A DNA stretch of 64,000 nt, taken from positions 87,501 through 151,500 of the forward strand of contig NW_027182936.1 of the NCBI RefSeq assembly GCF_041146395.1, read 5' to 3'. This document shows positions 45,623-59,353 of this stretch, piece by piece. Every line of letters starts with the position of its first letter. Position 1 is the first letter of the stretch. The notes below the pieces were generated by a model, which saw only the letters and a list, made by a program, of their open reading frames with translations, ran no database searches and was not told where the DNA came from. The translations under genes and the position numbers were made by a program. Source of the DNA: Eulemur rufifrons. Lineage: Eukaryota; Chordata; Mammalia; Primates; Lemuridae.

Positions 45623-48600
45623 TAATTCTCACACTATTTCCATTCCCAGAGTGAAGCAAGCCTACAATACAGCCATGCCATGTGTGAGATGAGGCTCTCC
45701 CTGAGTCCTGCATGTAGGTTTTGTCCCAAGGCCCAGGGAATGATGTTGTGCTTTTGTGGTGACTCCGACCACACCCCTCTCACCGTAGATTAACCAGGTC
45801 CTGTGCCCTTAAACTGACCGCTAAATCTAAGCCCTACCACCAACCCTAACCCCTGACACTGAACCTAAGCCCCGAGCCTAAAGCCCAACACTAACTCTAA
45901 ACCCTTACCCTAAACCTAATCCCTAACCCTAATGCTAACCCCTAAACGTAACCCTAACCGTGAACAGTAAACCTAACCCTAACCTCTAACACAAACACTA
46001 ACACATAACTCTAACCCTAAAACTAACCCTAACCCTTAACCCTAAACCTAAACCCTAACCCTAACCCTTAACCTTAATCTTAACCGTTAACTCTCATGCT
46101 AACCTTTAATCCTAACTCTAATCCTAATCTTCAAACCTAAACCTAACACAACCCTAAACCTGTACCAAAACCTAACCCCTCATCTTAACCCTATCCGCAA
46201 ACCTCAACCCCAAAACCAACTGTAACCGTTAAACCTAACAGTAACCTTAAACCGTAACCCTAATCTGTAACCCTATCCCCTCACCATAACACTACACTTC
46301 ATCCTGAACCCTAACCATAATCCTAACCCTAAATCTAATTCTCAGACTTCTTGCTTTCTTAGAGTTTAGAAAGCCTGCAATCCTCCCATGCCATGTGTGA
46401 AAGGAGGCTCTACCACTGTGTCCTGCATGAAACCCACGGGCCCATACCCAGAGTCTGATACAGTGGGTTCCCGGTGACAATCCCAGCCCCCTAACCTCCC
46501 CCCAGCTTAATGCCGACAGGGCCCGTGCGCTAAGCATAAATGATACCTTTAACAGATAACCCTAACCCTGAACATGGCACCTAACCCTGTTCCTATTTCT
46601 CCCCTTAACACGTAAACCTCACCGTGAGCCTAACTTTAACCTCTTAACGTAACGTTAATGCATAACCCATTCCCTGAGAACATCCCCTATCCCATAATTC
46701 TAACCCTATCTCCTAGTCATAACTGTAACACCTAATCCCTAACCCTAATTCTCCACCGCTAAGCCTAACCGTAACGCTGCCTACAACCCTAACACTGACA
46801 GGAACCCTTAGTTCTAACCCCAACGCTATGCCTAACAAAAGCCCTAACCCTTCACCCTTCACCCTAACCCCTAAGCATTACCCTAAGCTTTAACCGTAAT
46901 CCTAATCCTAACCATTAAACCTAACCCTAGCTCTTAAAGCTAACCCTAAACCTTACCCTCACGACTAGACCTAACCCTGACACTAACCTAACACCTAACC
47001 CTAACCATAACCCCTAAAGCTAACCCTAACCCTGAACCCTAAACCTAACACTAACACTGAACCTTCACTATATCCCTAACCCCTAAGCCTAATCCTAACT
47101 GTTAATCCTCACCCTAACACTTAAACTGGACCATAACACTAAACATTAACCCTAACACTAAACTTTAACCCTAACCATAAGCCCAACACTTAACCCTAAT
47201 CCTATCCCCTAACCCTAAGCCCTAACCCTAAACCTAACCCTAACCCCAACCCTAACCCTTAATCTTGACCCTTACCATTAACCCTCACGCTAACCCTAAT
47301 CCTAATCTTTAACCATAAAGCTAACACTGAAGCCTAACCCTGTGCCAAACGCTAAACCCAAACCTTAACCCTAACCCTGAAACTTAACCATAAACCTAAC
47401 TGTAACTGTTACACCTAACACTAACCTCTAACCCTAACCCCTAACCCTAAGACCCCAGCTTAACACTAACCCTAACCCTAAACATTATCATAATCCTACC
47501 CCAAATCTAATTCTCGGACTTCTTGCTTTCTTAGAGTTTAGAAAGCCTAAAATCCTCCCATGCCATGAGTAAAAGGGGGCTCTGCAGCTCTCTCTTGCAT
47601 GAAACCAGGAGCCCATACCTAGCGTATGATAGAGTGGGTTCCCGGGGACAATCCCATCCCCCTAACCCCAGCCCCCCGCCCAGTGCAGACAGGGCCTGTA
47701 CGCTAAGTATAAACACTACCACTAACAGATAACCCTCACCCTGAACATAGCACCTGACCCTGATCCTATTGCTCACCTTAAAACATAAACCTCCCCGTAA
47801 CCCTAACTTATCCCCTTATCTTAACCTTAATGCATAACACCCTGAGAAGAAGCCCTATCCCATAATTCTAATCCTAACCCCTAGCCATAACCGTAACACC
47901 TCATCCCTAATTCTAAAATGCCAACCCTAACCTTCACCCTGCCAACAACCCTAACCCTAACCCTAACACCTAACCCTAAGCCCTCACCCTATCACTAATC
48001 TTCATCCCTAAACCGTACCGTAATCCTAACCCTAAATCTAATTCTCAGACTTGCTTTCTCAGAGTTTTGAAAGCCTACAATCCTACTAAGCCATGCATGA
48101 AAGCCCGCTCTGCCGCAGTGTCCTGCATGAAACCCAGAGGCCCATACACTGTGTACGATAGAGTGGGCTCCCAGCGACCATCACAGACCCCTAACTTCGC
48201 CTCCTAGTGCATACAGGGCCCGTGCCCTAAGCATAAACCCTACCCCACACCCATAACCCTAACCCAGAACATAACACCTAACCCTGATCCTACTGTTCAC
48301 CTTAACACGTAAACCTCACCCTAACCCTAACTTAACCCCTTATCTTAACGATAATGCATGACACCCTGAGAACAAGCCCTATACCGTAATTCTAACCCTA
48401 ACTCCTAGCCATAACCATAACACCTAATCCCTAATTCTGAAACGCCAACCCTAACCTTAACCCTACCGACAACACTAACACTAACCCTAAAACCCTTACC
48501 CTAACCCTACGCATAAAAATAACCCTAACCATTGATCCTTAGTCATAACCCCTAAAGCTTAACCCTAACCCTTAACGCTAATCCCAATCCTAACCATTAA

Positions 48601-49055
48601 ACATAACCCTACTTAACCCTAACCCTAACCTATACGCTAATGCCTAGAGATCTAACCCCAACACTGACCTACAGTTAACACTAACCCTAACCCCTAATCC
48701 TAACCTTAAACCTGAACCATAAACCTAACCCTTAACCCTAACCCTATTCCTAACCCCCTAACCCTAACCCTAACTGTTAAGACTCACCCTAACCCTTAAC
48801 CCTGACTCTAACCCTAAACCTTAACCCTAACCCTGAACCCTAACCCTAAGCCTAACCCTTAACCCTAACCCTATCCCTTAACCCTAACCCCTAACCCTAA
48901 CGCTAACCCCAACCCTAAACCTAACCCTGGCCCCCAACCCAGACTTAACACCTAACCCCTAACACTAACTCTAAACCTAACCACTAATCCCTAGCACCTG
49001 ACCCGGACTCGAAACCTAACCCCTAACTCGAAACTCCTAACCCCAAACCTAACCC
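45623..49055 (-). repeat. 3,433-bp higher-order unit 2
   Basis: B 45,623-45,813, A1 46,330-46,535, A2 47,502-47,708, A3 48,033-48,230. From about 47,200 on it carries the variant set shared with unit 4 (CACTGTGTACGATAG, TACGCATAAAAATAACC, GTTAAGACTCACC, CTGACCCGGACTCG). Its A1 cassette instead resembles those of units 1, 3 and 5. Confidence 0.92.
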
Positions 49056-52000
49056 TAATTCTCACACTACTTCCATTCCCAGAGTGAAGCAAGCCTACAA
49101 TACAGCCATGCCATGTGTGAGATGAGGCTCTGCCTGAGTCCTGCATGTAGGTTTTGTCCCAAGGCCCAGGGAATGATGTTGTGCTTTTGTGGTGACTCCG
49201 ACCACACCCCTCTCACCGTAGATTAACCAGGTCCTGTGCCCTTAAACTGACCGCTAAATCTAAGCCCTACCACCAACCCTAACCCCTGACCCTGAACCTA
49301 AGCCCCGAGCCTAAAGCCCAACACTAACTCTAAACCCTTACCCTAAACCTAATCCCTAACCCTAATGCTAACCCCTAAACGTAACCTTAACCGTGAACAG
49401 TAAACCTAACCCTAACCTCTAACACAAACCCTAACACATAACTCTAACCCTAAAACTAACCCTAACCCTTAACCCTAAACCTAAACCCTAACCCTAACCC
49501 TTAACCTTAATCTTAACCGTTAACTCTCATGCTAACCTTTAATCCTAACTCTAATCCTAATCTTCAAACCTAAACCTAACACAACCCTAAACCTGTACCA
49601 AAACCTAACCCCTCATCTTAACCCTATCCGCAAACCTCAACCCCAAAACCAACTGTAACCGTTAAACCTAACAGTAACCTTAAACCGTAACCCTAATCTG
49701 TAACCCTATCCCCTCACCATAACACTACACTTCATCCTGAACCCTAACCATAATCCTAACCCTAAATCTAATTCTCAGACTTCTTGCTTTCTTAGAGTTT
49801 AGAAAGCCTGCAATCCTCCCATGCCATGTGTGAAAGGAGGCTCTACCACTGTGTCCTGCATGAAACCCACGGGCCCATACCCAGAGTCCGATACAGTGGG
49901 TTCCCGGTGACAATCCCAGCCCCCTAACCTCCCCCCAGCTTAATGCCGACAGGGCCCGTGCGCTAAGCATAAATGATACCTTTAACAGATAACCCTAACC
50001 CTGAACATGGCACCTAACCCTGTTCCTATTTCTCCCCTTAACACGTAAACCTCACCGTGAGCCTAACTTTAACCTCTTAACGTAACGTTAATGCATAACC
50101 CATTCCCTGAGAACATCCCCTATCCCATAATTCTAACCCTATCTCCTAGTCATAACTGTAACACCTAATCCCTAACCCTAATTCTCCACCGCTAAGCCTA
50201 ACCGTAACGCTGCCTACAACCCTAACACTGACAGGAACCCTTAGTTCTAACCCCAACGCTATGCCTAACAAAAGCCCTAACCCTTCACCCTTCACCCTAA
50301 CCCCTAAGCATTACCCTAAGCTTTAACCGTAATCCTAATCCTAACCATTAAACCTAACCCTAGCTCTTAAAGCTAACCCTAAACCTTACCCTCACGACTA
50401 GACCTAACCCTGACACTAACCTAACACCTAACCCTAACCATAACCCCTAAAGCTAACCCTAACCCTGAACCCTAAACCTAACACTAACACTGAACCTTCA
50501 CTATATCCCTAACCCCTAAGCCTAATCCTAACTGTTAATCCTCACCCTAACACTTAAACTGGACCATAACACTAAACATTAACCCTAACACTAAACTTTA
50601 ACCCTAACCATAAGCCCAACACTTAACCCTAATCCTATCCCCTAACCCTAAGCCCTAACCCTAAACCTAACCCTAACCCCAACCCTAACCCTTAATCTTG
50701 ACCCTTACCATTAACCCTCACGCTAACCCTAATCCTAATCTTTAACCATAAAGCTAACACTGAAGCCTAACCCTGTGCCAAACGCTAAACCCAAACCTTA
50801 ACCCTAACCCTGAAACTTAACCATAAACCTAACTGTAACTGTTACACCTAACACTAACCTCTAACCCTAACCCCTAACCCTAAGACCCCACCTTAACACT
50901 AACCCTAACCCTAAACATTATCATAATCCTACCCCAAATCTAATTCTCGGACTTCTTGCTTTCTTAGAGTTTAGAAAGCCTAAAATCCTCCCATGCCATG
51001 AGTAAAAGGGGGCTCTGCAGCTCTCTCTTGCATGAAACCAGGAGCCCATACCTAGCGTATGATAGAGTGGGTTCCCGGGGACAATCCCATCCCCCTAACC
51101 CCAGCCCCCCGCCCAGTGCAGACAGGGCCTGTACGCTAAGTATAAACACTACCCCTAACAGATAACCCTCACCCTGAACATAGCACCTGACCCTGATCCT
51201 ATTGCTCACCTTAAAACATAAACCTCCCCGTAACCCTAACTTATCCCCTTATCTTAACCTTAATGCATAACACCCTGAGAAGAAGCCCTATCCCATAATT
51301 CTAATCCTAACCCCTAGCCATAACCGTAACACCTCATCCCTAATTCTAAAATGCCAACCCTAACCTTCACCCTGCCAACAACCCTAACCCTAACCCTAAC
51401 CCCTAACCCTAAGCCCTCACCCTATCACTAATCTTCATCCCTAAACCGTACCGTAATCCTAACCCTAAATCTAATTCTCAGACTTGCTTTCTCAGAGTTT
51501 TGAAAGCCTACAATCCTACTAAGCCATGCATGAAAGCCCGCTCTGCCGCAGTGTCCTGCATGAAACCCAGAGGCCCATACACTGCGTACGATAGAGTGGG
51601 CTCCCAGCGACCATCACAGACCCCTAACTTCGCCTCCTAGTGCATACAGGGCCCGTGCCCTAAGCATAAACCCTACCCCACACCCATAACCCTAACCCAG
51701 AACATAACACCTAACCCTGATCCTACTGCTCACCTTAACACGTAAACCTCACCCTAACCCTAACTTAACCCCTTATCTTAACGATAATGCATGACACCCT
51801 GAGAACAAGCCCTATACCGTAATTCTAACCCTAACTCCTAGCCGTAACCATAACACCTAATCCCTAATTCTGAAACGCCAACCCTAACCTTAACCCTACC
51901 AACAACACTAACACTAACCCTAAAACCCTTACCCTAACCCTACGCCTAAAAATAACCCTAACCATTGATCCTTAGTCATAACCCCTAAAGCTTAACCCTA

Positions 52001-52488
52001 ACCCTTAACGCTAATCCCAATCCTAACCATTAAACATAACCCTACTTAACCCTAACCCTAACCTATACGCTAATGCCTAGAAATCTAACCCCAACACTGA
52101 CCTACAGTTAACACTAACCCTAACCCCTAATCCTAACCTTAAACCTGAACCATAAACCTAACCCTTAACCCTAACCCTATTCCTAACCCCGTAACCCTAA
52201 CCCTAACTGTTAAGCCTCACCCTAACCCTTAACCCTGACACTAACCCTAAACCTTAACCCTAACCCTGAACCCTAACCCTAAGCCTAACCCTTAACCCTA
52301 ACCCTATCCCTTAACCCTAACCCCTAACCCTAACGCTAACCCCAACCCTAAACCTAACCCTGGCCCCCAACCCAGACTTAACACCTAACCCCTAACACTA
52401 ACTCTAAACCTAACCACTAATCCCTAGCACCTGACCCTGACTCGAAACCTAACCCCTAACTCGAAACCCCTAACCCCAAACCTAACCC
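49056..52488 (-). repeat. 3,433-bp higher-order unit 3
   Basis: B 49,056-49,246, A1 49,763-49,968, A2 50,936-51,141, A3 51,466-51,663. Diagnostic variants shared with unit 5: AACGTAACCTTAACCGTG, CTAGCCGTAACCATAAC, CTAGAAATCTAACC and CCTAACCCCGTAACC. Confidence 0.92.
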
Positions 52489-55400
52489 TAATTCTCACAC
52501 TACTTCCATTCCCAGAGTGAAGCAAGCCTACAATACAGCCATGCCATGTGTGAGATGAGGCTCTGCCTGAGTCCTGCATGTAGGTTTTGTCCCAAGGCCC
52601 AGGGAATGATGTTGTGCTTTTGTGGTGACTCCGACCACACCCCTCTCACCGTAGATTAACCAGGTCCTGTGCCCTTAAACTGACCGCTAAATCTAAGCCC
52701 TACCACCAACCCTAACCCCTGACCCTGAACCTAAGCCCCGAGCCTAAAGCCCAACACTAACTCTAAACCCTTACCCTAAACCTAATCCCTAACCCTAATG
52801 CTAACCCCTAAACATAACCCTAACCGTGAACAGTAAACCTAACCCTAACCTCTAACACAAACACTAACACATAACTCTAACCCTAAAACTAACCCTAACC
52901 CTTAACCCTAAACCTAAACCCTAACCCTAACCCTTAACCTTAATCTTAACCGTTAACTCTCATGCTAACCTTTAATCCTAACTCTAATCCTAATCTTCAA
53001 ACCTAAACCGAACACAACCCTAACCCTGTACCAAACCTTGACCCCTCATCTTAACCCTATCCGCAAACCTCAACCCCAAAACGAACTGTAACCGTTAAAC
53101 CTAACAGTAACCTTAAACCGTAACCCTAATCTGTAACCCTATCCCCTCACCATAACACTACACTTCATCCTGAACCCTAACCATAATCCTAACCCTAAAT
53201 CTAATTCTCAGACTTCTTGCTTTCTTAGAGTTTAGAAATCCTGCAATCCTCCCGTGCCATGTGTGAAAGGAGGCTCTACCACTGTGTCCTGCATGAAATC
53301 CACGGGCCCATACCCAGAGTCCGATACAGTGGGTTCCCGGTGACAATCCCTGCCCCCTAACCTCCCCCCAGCCTAATGCCGACAGGGCCCGTGCGCTAAG
53401 CATAAATGATACCTTTAACAGATAACCCTAACCCTGAACATGGCACCTAACCCTGTTCCTATTTCTCCCCTTAACACGTAAACCTCACCGTGAGCCTAAC
53501 TTTAACCTCTTAACGTAACGTTAATGCATAACCCATTCCCTGAGAACATCCCCTATCCCATAATTCTAACCCTATCTCCTAGTCATAACTGTAACACCTA
53601 ATCCCTAACCCTAATTCTCCACCGCTAAGCCTAACCGTAACGCTGCCTACAACCCTAACACTGACAGGAACCCTTAGTTCTAACCCCAACGCTATGCCTA
53701 ACAAAAGCCCTAACCCTTCACCCTTCACCCTAACCCCTGAGCATTACCCTAAGCTTTAACCGTAATCCTAATCCTAACAATTAAACCTAACCCTAGCTCT
53801 TAAAGCTAACCCTAAACCTTACCCTCACGACTAGACCTAACCCTGACACTAACCTAACACCTAACCCTAACCATAACCCCTAAAGCTAACCCTAACCTGA
53901 ACCCTAAACCTAACCCTAACACTGAACCTTCACTATATCCCTAACCCCTAAGCCTAATCCTAACTGTTAACCCTCACCCTAACACTTAAACTGGACCATA
54001 ACACTAAACATTAACCCTAACACTAAACTTTAACCCTAACCATGAGCCCAACACTTAACCCTAATCCTATCCCCTAACCCTAAGCCCTAACCCTAAACCT
54101 AACCCTAACCCCAACCCTAACCCTTAATCTTGACCCTTACCATTAACCCTCACGCTAACCCTAATCCTAATCTTTAACCATAAAGCTAACACTGAAGCCT
54201 AACCGTGTGCCAAACGCTAAACCCAAACCTTAACCCTAACCCTGAAACTTAACCATAAACCTAACTGTAACTGTTACACCTAACACTAACCTCTAACCCT
54301 AACCCCTAACCCTAAGACCCCAGCTTAACACTAACCCTAACCCTAAACATTATCATAATCCTACCCCAAATCTAATTCTCGGACTTCTTGCTTTCTTAGA
54401 GTTTAGAAAGCCTAAAATCCTCCCATGCCATGAGTAAAAGGGGGCTCTGCAGCTCTCTCTTGCATGAAACCAGGAGCCCATACCTAGCGTATGATAGAGT
54501 GGGTTCCCGGGGACAATCCCATCCCCCTAACCCCAGCCCCCCGCCCAGTGCAGACAGGGCCTGTACGCTAAGTATAAACACTACCACTAACAGATAACCC
54601 TCACCCTGAACATAGCACCTGACCCTGATCCTATTGCTCACCTTAAAACATAAACCTCCCCGTAACCCTAACTTATCCCCTTATCTTAACCTTAATGCAT
54701 AACACCCTGAGAAGAAGCCCTATCCCATAATTCTAATCCTAACCCCTAGCCATAACCGTAACACCTCATCCCTAATTCTAAAATGCCAACCCTAACCTTC
54801 ACCCTGCCAACAACCCTAACCCTAACCCTAACCCCTAACCCTAAGCCCTCACCCTATCACTAATCTTCATCCCTAAACCGTACCGTAATCCTAACCCTAA
54901 ATCTAATTCTCAGACTTGCTTTCTCAGAGTTTTGAAAGCCTACAATCCTACTAAGCCATGCATGAAAGCCCGCTCTGCCGCAGTGTCCTGCATGAAACCC
55001 AGAGGCCCATACACTGTGTACGATAGAGTGGGCTCCCAGCGACCATCACAGACCCCTAACTTCGCCTCCTAGTGCATACAGGGCCCGTGCCCTAAGCATA
55101 AACCCTACCCCACACCCATAACCCTAACCCAGAACATAACACCTAACCCTGATCCTACTGTTCACCTTAACACGTAAACCTCACCCTAACCCTAACTTAA
55201 CCCCTTATCTTAACGATAATGCATGACACCCTGAGAACAAGCCCTATACCGTAATTCTAACCCTAACTCCTAGCCATAACCATAACACCTAATCCCTAAT
55301 TCTGAAACGCCAACCCTAACCTTAACCCTACCGACAACACTAACACTAACCCTAAAACCCTTACCCTAACCCTACGCATAAAAATAACCCTAACCATTGA

Positions 55401-55920
55401 TCCTTAGTCATAACCCCTAAAGCTTAACCCTAACCCTTAACGCTAATCCCAATCCTAACCATTAAACATAACCCTACTTAACCCTAACCCTAACCTATAC
55501 GCTAATGCCTAGAGATCTAACCCCAACACTGACCTACAGTTAACACTAACCCTAACCCCTAATCCTAACCTTAAACCTGAACCATAAACCTAACCCTTAA
55601 CCCTAACCCTATTCCTAACCCCCTAACCCTAACCCTAACTGTTAAGACTCACCCTAACCCTTAACCCTGACTCTAACCCTAAACCTTAACCCTAACCCTG
55701 AACCCTAACCCTAAGCCTAACCCTTAACCCTAACCCTATCCCTTAACCCTAACCCCTAACCCTAACGCTAACCCCAACCCTAAACCTAACCCTGGCCCCC
55801 AACCCAGACTTAACACCTAACCCCTAACACTAACTCTAAACCTAACCACTAATCCCTAGCACCTGACCCGGACTCGAAACCTAACCCCTAACTCGAAACT
55901 CCTAACCCCAAACCTAACCC
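52489..55920 (-). repeat. 3,433-bp higher-order unit 4
   Basis: B 52,489-52,679, A1 53,196-53,401, A2 54,368-54,573, A3 54,898-55,095. The A1 cassette has GAAATCCTGCAATCCTCCCG, shared only with unit 6. The second half carries the unit-2 variants. The unit is 1 bp shorter (CTAACCTGAACCC near 53,890). Confidence 0.92.
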
Positions 55921-58900
55921 TAATTCTCACACTACTTCCATTCCCAGAGTGAAGCAAGCCTACAATACAGCCATGCCATGTGTGAGATGAGGCTCTGCCT
56001 GAGTCCTGCATGTAGGTTTTGTCCCAAGGCCCAGGGAATGATGTTGTGCTTTTGTGGTGACTCCGACCACACCCCTCTCACCGTAGATTAACCAGGTCCT
56101 GTGCCCTTAAACTGACCGCTAAATCTAAGCCCTACCACCAACCCTAACCCCTGACCCTGAACCTAAGCCCCGAGCCTAAAGCCCAACACTAACTCTAAAC
56201 CCTTACCCTAAACCTAATCCCTAACCCTAATGCTAACCCCTAAACGTAACCTTAACCGTGAACAGTAAACCTAACCCTAACCTCTAACACAAACCCTAAC
56301 ACATAACTCTAACCCTAAAACTAACCCTAACCCTTAACCCTAAACCTAAACCCTAACCCTAACCCTTAACCTTAATCTTAACCGTTAACTCTCATGCTAA
56401 CCTTTAATCCTAACTCTAATCCTAATCTTCAAACCTAAACCTAACACAACCCTAAACCTGTACCAAAACCTAACCCCTCATCTTAACCCTATCCGCAAAC
56501 CTCAACCCCAAAACCAACTGTAACCGTTAAACCTAACAGTAACCTTAAACCGTAACCCTAATCTGTAACCCTATCCCCTCACCATAACACTACACTTCAT
56601 CCTGAACCCTAACCATAATCCTAACCCTAAATCTAATTCTCAGACTTCTTGCTTTCTTAGAGTTTAGAAAGCCTGCAATCCTCCCATGCCATGTGTGAAA
56701 GGAGGCTCTACCACTGTGTCCTGCATGAAACCCACGGGCCCATACCCAGAGTCCGATACAGTGGGTTCCCGGTGACAATCCCAGCCCCCTAACCTCCCCC
56801 CAGCTTAATGCCGACAGGGCCCGTGCGCTAAGCATAAATGATACCTTTAACAGATAACCCTAACCCTGAACATGGCACCTAACCCTGTTCCTATTTCTCC
56901 CCTTAACACGTAAACCTCACCGTGAGCCTAACTTTAACCTCTTAACGTAACGTTAATGCATAACCCATTCCCTGAGAACATCCCCTATCCCATAATTCTA
57001 ACCCTATCTCCTAGTCATAACTGTAACACCTAATCCCTAACCCTAATTCTCCACCGCTAAGCCTAACCGTAACGCTGCCTACAACCCTAACACTGACAGG
57101 AACCCTTAGTTCTAACCCCAACGCTATGCCTAACAAAAGCCCTAACCCTTCACCCTTCACCCTAACCCCTAAGCATTACCCTAAGCTTTAACCGTAATCC
57201 TAATCCTAACCATTAAACCTAACCCTAGCTCTTAAAGCTAACCCTAAACCTTACCCTCACGACTAGACCTAACCCTGACACTAACCTAACACCTAACCCT
57301 AACCATAACCCCTAAAGCTAACCCTAACCCTGAACCCTAAACCTAACACTAACACTGAACCTTCACTATATCCCTAACCCCTAAGCCTAATCCTAACTGT
57401 TAATCCTCACCCTAACACTTAAACTGGACCATAACACTAAACATTAACCCTAACACTAAACTTTAACCCTAACCATAAGCCCAACACTTAACCCTAATCC
57501 TATCCCCTAACCCTAAGCCCTAACCCTAAACCTAACCCTAACCCCAACCCTAACCCTTAATCTTGACCCTTACCATTAACCCTCACGCTAACCCTAATCC
57601 TAATCTTTAACCATAAAGCTAACACTGAAGCCTAACCCTGTGCCAAACGCTAAACCCAAACCTTAACCCTAACCCTGAAACTTAACCATAAACCTAACTG
57701 TAACTGTTACACCTAACACTAACCTCTAACCCTAACCCCTAACCCTAAGACCCCACCTTAACACTAACCCTAACCCTAAACATTATCATAATCCTACCCC
57801 AAATCTAATTCTCGGACTTCTTGCTTTCTTAGAGTTTAGAAAGCCTAAAATCCTCCCATGCCATGAGTAAAAGGGGGCTCTGCAGCTCTCTCTTGCATGA
57901 AACCAGGAGCCCATACCTAGCGTATGATAGAGTGGGTTCCCGGGGACAATCCCATCCCCCTAACCCCAGCCCCCCGCCCAGTGCAGACAGGGCCTGTACG
58001 CTAAGTATAAACACTACCCCTAACAGATAACCCTCACCCTGAACATAGCACCTGACCCTGATCCTATTGCTCACCTTAAAACATAAACCTCCCCGTAACC
58101 CTAACTTATCCCCTTATCTTAACCTTAATGCATAACACCCTGAGAAGAAGCCCTATCCCATAATTCTAATCCTAACCCCTAGCCATAACCGTAACACCTC
58201 ATCCCTAATTCTAAAATGCCAACCCTAACCTTCACCCTGCCAACAACCCTAACCCTAACCCTAACCCCTAACCCTAAGCCCTCACCCTATCACTAATCTT
58301 CATCCCTAAACCGTACCGTAATCCTAACCCTAAATCTAATTCTCAGACTTGCTTTCTCAGAGTTTTGAAAGCCTACAATCCTACTAAGCCATGCATGAAA
58401 GCCCGCTCTGCCGCAGTGTCCTGCATGAAACCCAGAGGCCCATACACTGCGTACGATAGAGTGGGCTCCCAGCGACCATCACAGACCCCTAACTTCGCCT
58501 CCTAGTGCATACAGGGCCCGTGCCCTAAGCATAAACCCTACCCCACACCCATAACCCTAACCCAGAACATAACACCTAACCCTGATCCTACTGCTCACCT
58601 TAACACGTAAACCTCACCCTAACCCTAACTTAACCCCTTATCTTAACGATAATGCATGACACCCTGAGAACAAGCCCTATACCGTAATTCTAACCCTAAC
58701 TCCTAGCCGTAACCATAACACCTAATCCCTAATTCTGAAACGCCAACCCTAACCTTAACCCTACCAACAACACTAACACTAACCCTAAAACCCTTACCCT
58801 AACCCTACGCCTAAAAATAACCCTAACCATTGATCCTTAGTCATAACCCCTAAAGCTTAACCCTAACCCTTAACGCTAATCCCAATCCTAACCATTAAAC

Positions 58901-59353
58901 ATAACCCTACTTAACCCTAACCCTAACCTATACGCTAATGCCTAGAAATCTAACCCCAACACTGACCTACAGTTAACACTAACCCTAACCCCTAATCCTA
59001 ACCTTAAACCTGAACCATAAACCTAACCCTTAACCCTAACCCTATTCCTAACCCCGTAACCCTAACCCTAACTGTTAAGCCTCACCCTAACCCTTAACCC
59101 TGACACTAACCCTAAACCTTAACCCTAACCCTGAACCCTAACCCTAAGCCTAACCCTTAACCCTAACCCTATCCCTTAACCCTAACCCCTAACCCTAACG
59201 CTAACCCCAACCCTAAACCTAACCCTGGCCCCCAACCCAGACTTAACACCTAACCCCTAACACTAACTCTAAACCTAACCACTAATCCCTAGCACCTGAC
59301 CCTGACTCGAAACCTAACCCCTAACTCGAAACCCCTAACCCCAAACCTAACCC
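55921..59353 (-). repeat. 3,433-bp higher-order unit 5
   Basis: B 55,921-56,111, A1 56,628-56,833, A2 57,801-58,006, A3 58,331-58,528. At every diagnostic site I compared it agrees with unit 3. Confidence 0.92.
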